42,324 nucleotides of DNA, from contig JAGGAD010000051.1 in the NCBI GenBank assembly GCA_017889625.1, forward strand, positions 1 to 42,324, in the 5' to 3' direction. Below the pieces are notes generated by a model. The model was not told the DNA's origin and ran no database searches. It was given only the letters and a program-made list of their open reading frames with translations. The stretch is from Bacillota bacterium. GTDB lineage: Bacteria; Bacillota; Negativicutes; Sporomusales; CTSoil-080. Below are positions 41,731 through 42,324 of the stretch, in pieces. The position numbers and the translations under genes were made by a program. The number at the start of each line of letters is the position of its first letter. Positions within the stretch are counted from its first letter, which is position 1.

Positions 41731-41888
41731 GCTCTGTCCTTTTACCTGAGAGATTCACTGATTTAAAATATAATCAGCTTGCTCCTTCGGTGCTCTTCAT
41801 TGAGGCTCTCCAGAGTTTCGTCCAATAACGGTCCTTTTGCCTGAAAGAATAACATCTTCGGCGGATTATCAAATCTCTCTCCCATTAT
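41731..41888 (-). ncRNA. Tandem glycine riboswitch (gcvT type)
   Basis: Read on the minus strand, the first aptamer has GGGAGAG, CCGCCGAAG and TCTTTCAGGCAAAAGGACC. The linker and second aptamer read ACTCTGGAGAG, CACCGAAGGAGCAAGC and ATCTCTCAGGTAAAAGGACAG. These are the conserved blocks of both halves of the cooperative glycine riboswitch. It ends about 208 bases before the permease start, with a terminator-like hairpin between. Confidence 0.95.
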
Positions 41889-42075
41889 CTTCATACGAAG
41901 TTCAATATTAAATTGGTAGTACATTCACATAATTTATCATCTATCTTTATAAATGTCAACGGAAAACAAACATTTATATATTCTGTATGTACATTTAGCT
42001 TTTTTTAATTCCTTTTTATTCAATATGTGAATAAATCTAGTATTTCCAGAAGGCAGATATCTAAACCAAAACCTG

Positions 42076-42129
42076 ATAGTACTTATACGAAAAGCCACCG
42101 TTAACGGTGGCTTTTCGTATAAGTACTAT
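42076..42129. terminator. Perfect ~27-bp palindromic terminator
   Basis: ATAGTACTTATACGAAAAGC and onward (CACCGTTAACGGTG at the centre) is a perfect palindrome through 42129, then T8 on the + strand. It lies 24 bases beyond the M24 peptidase stop on the minus strand and about 190 bases from the riboswitch start, so it ends the M24 gene. Confidence 0.85.
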
Positions 42130-42152
42130 TTTTTTTATTATAAGGTTCCGTA

Positions 42153-42324
42153 TCAGATCCAGCACTCTGTAATCTTGTCAATTGGCCATTTTGTGAGAAG
42201 CTCATAACCGTCTTTGGTTACAACTATATCCTCTTCAAGACGAACACCAAAGTCACTGCCCGGCTTGCCTGCCCAAGTTTCAACCGCAAGGACCATACCT
42301 TCCTTGAAGGTCGAGTTTGGTCCA
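42153..42324 (-). CDS. M24-family peptidase (Xaa-Pro dipeptidase-like), 3' end only
   Basis: The last 56 codons of a gene entering from the right edge. They read GPNSTFKEGMVLAVETWAGK, then GVRLEEDIVVTKDGYELLTKWP. The pattern GM-V-x-x-(V/I)-E…GVR-x-E-(E/D)-D is the C-terminal metal-binding end of creatinase/aminopeptidase P-type (pita-bread) enzymes, with the two Glu residues that bind the metal pair. The first part of the gene lies outside the window, so the exact type is unknown. Confidence 0.8.
   Translation of the reverse strand, partial: GPNSTFKEGMVLAVETWAGKPGSDFGVRLEEDIVVTKDGYELLTKWPIDKITECWI

Overview
The window looks like chromosomal DNA from a diderm, spore-forming-type Firmicute of the Negativicutes (Sporomusa/Pelosinus-like). 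This rests on three things: Firmicute-style ribosome binding sites, intrinsic terminators after most genes, and SLH-domain proteins that continue into a beta-barrel ending in an aromatic residue, which is the Negativicutes porin design. The genus is an inference. No rRNA, tRNA, CRISPR array or intact insertion sequence was recognised.

Layout. (1) 0.3-3.0 kb, minus: a three-gene operon of 3-hydroxyacyl-CoA-dehydrogenase-like enzyme, beta-keto acid cleavage enzyme (BKACE) and SDR, probably a catabolic route for a 3-hydroxy acid. (2) 3.3-7 kb: a C39-like cysteine peptidase with a broken 5' end, a secreted Ntn-type hydrolase, an amidohydrolase and a small secreted protein. (3) 7.2-13 kb: two MarR-MFS efflux pairs, a DUF1643 protein, a potassium-channel-like protein and a decayed SLH gene. 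(4) 13.4-17.4 kb: a chagasin-like inhibitor, an alpha/beta hydrolase and two SLH porins, one frameshifted. (5) 17.4-21.7 kb: an MFS carrier, a fumarate-reductase-type flavoprotein and a LysR regulator. The flavoprotein and the MFS-porin unit carry near-superimposable promoters. (6) 21.8-25 kb: an LVIVD beta-propeller, a GNAT enzyme between two copies of a degenerate repeat, and a NimA-like flavoprotein. (7) 25.2-28.4 kb, minus: a pantothenate operon (DUF2520 protein, panB, panC, panD) behind a long leader containing an intrinsic terminator. (8) 28.5-34.4 kb: a TetR/FMN-bind/flavodoxin operon, a membrane-anchored HTH protein, a MarR-MATE pair with matching operators, a DJ-1/PfpI protein and two tiny membrane proteins. 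(9) 34.6-39.2 kb: a tandem duplication of about 2.5 kb encoding two ~610-residue beta-helix-like proteins of unknown function, with duplicated leaders and terminators and the wreck of a third copy between them. (10) 39.2-42.3 kb: an amidase_3 cell-wall hydrolase, an amino-acid permease under a tandem glycine riboswitch, and the 3' end of an M24 peptidase.

The most unusual parts are the beta-helix duplication with its hairpin leaders, the shared LysR-type promoter module, the pan-operon leader and the paired MarR operators at the MATE locus. Several genes (C39 peptidase, one porin, an SLH remnant, the DUF2520 protein) are broken by one-base slips or a short deletion. Whether these are real pseudogenes or sequence errors cannot be decided from this window.
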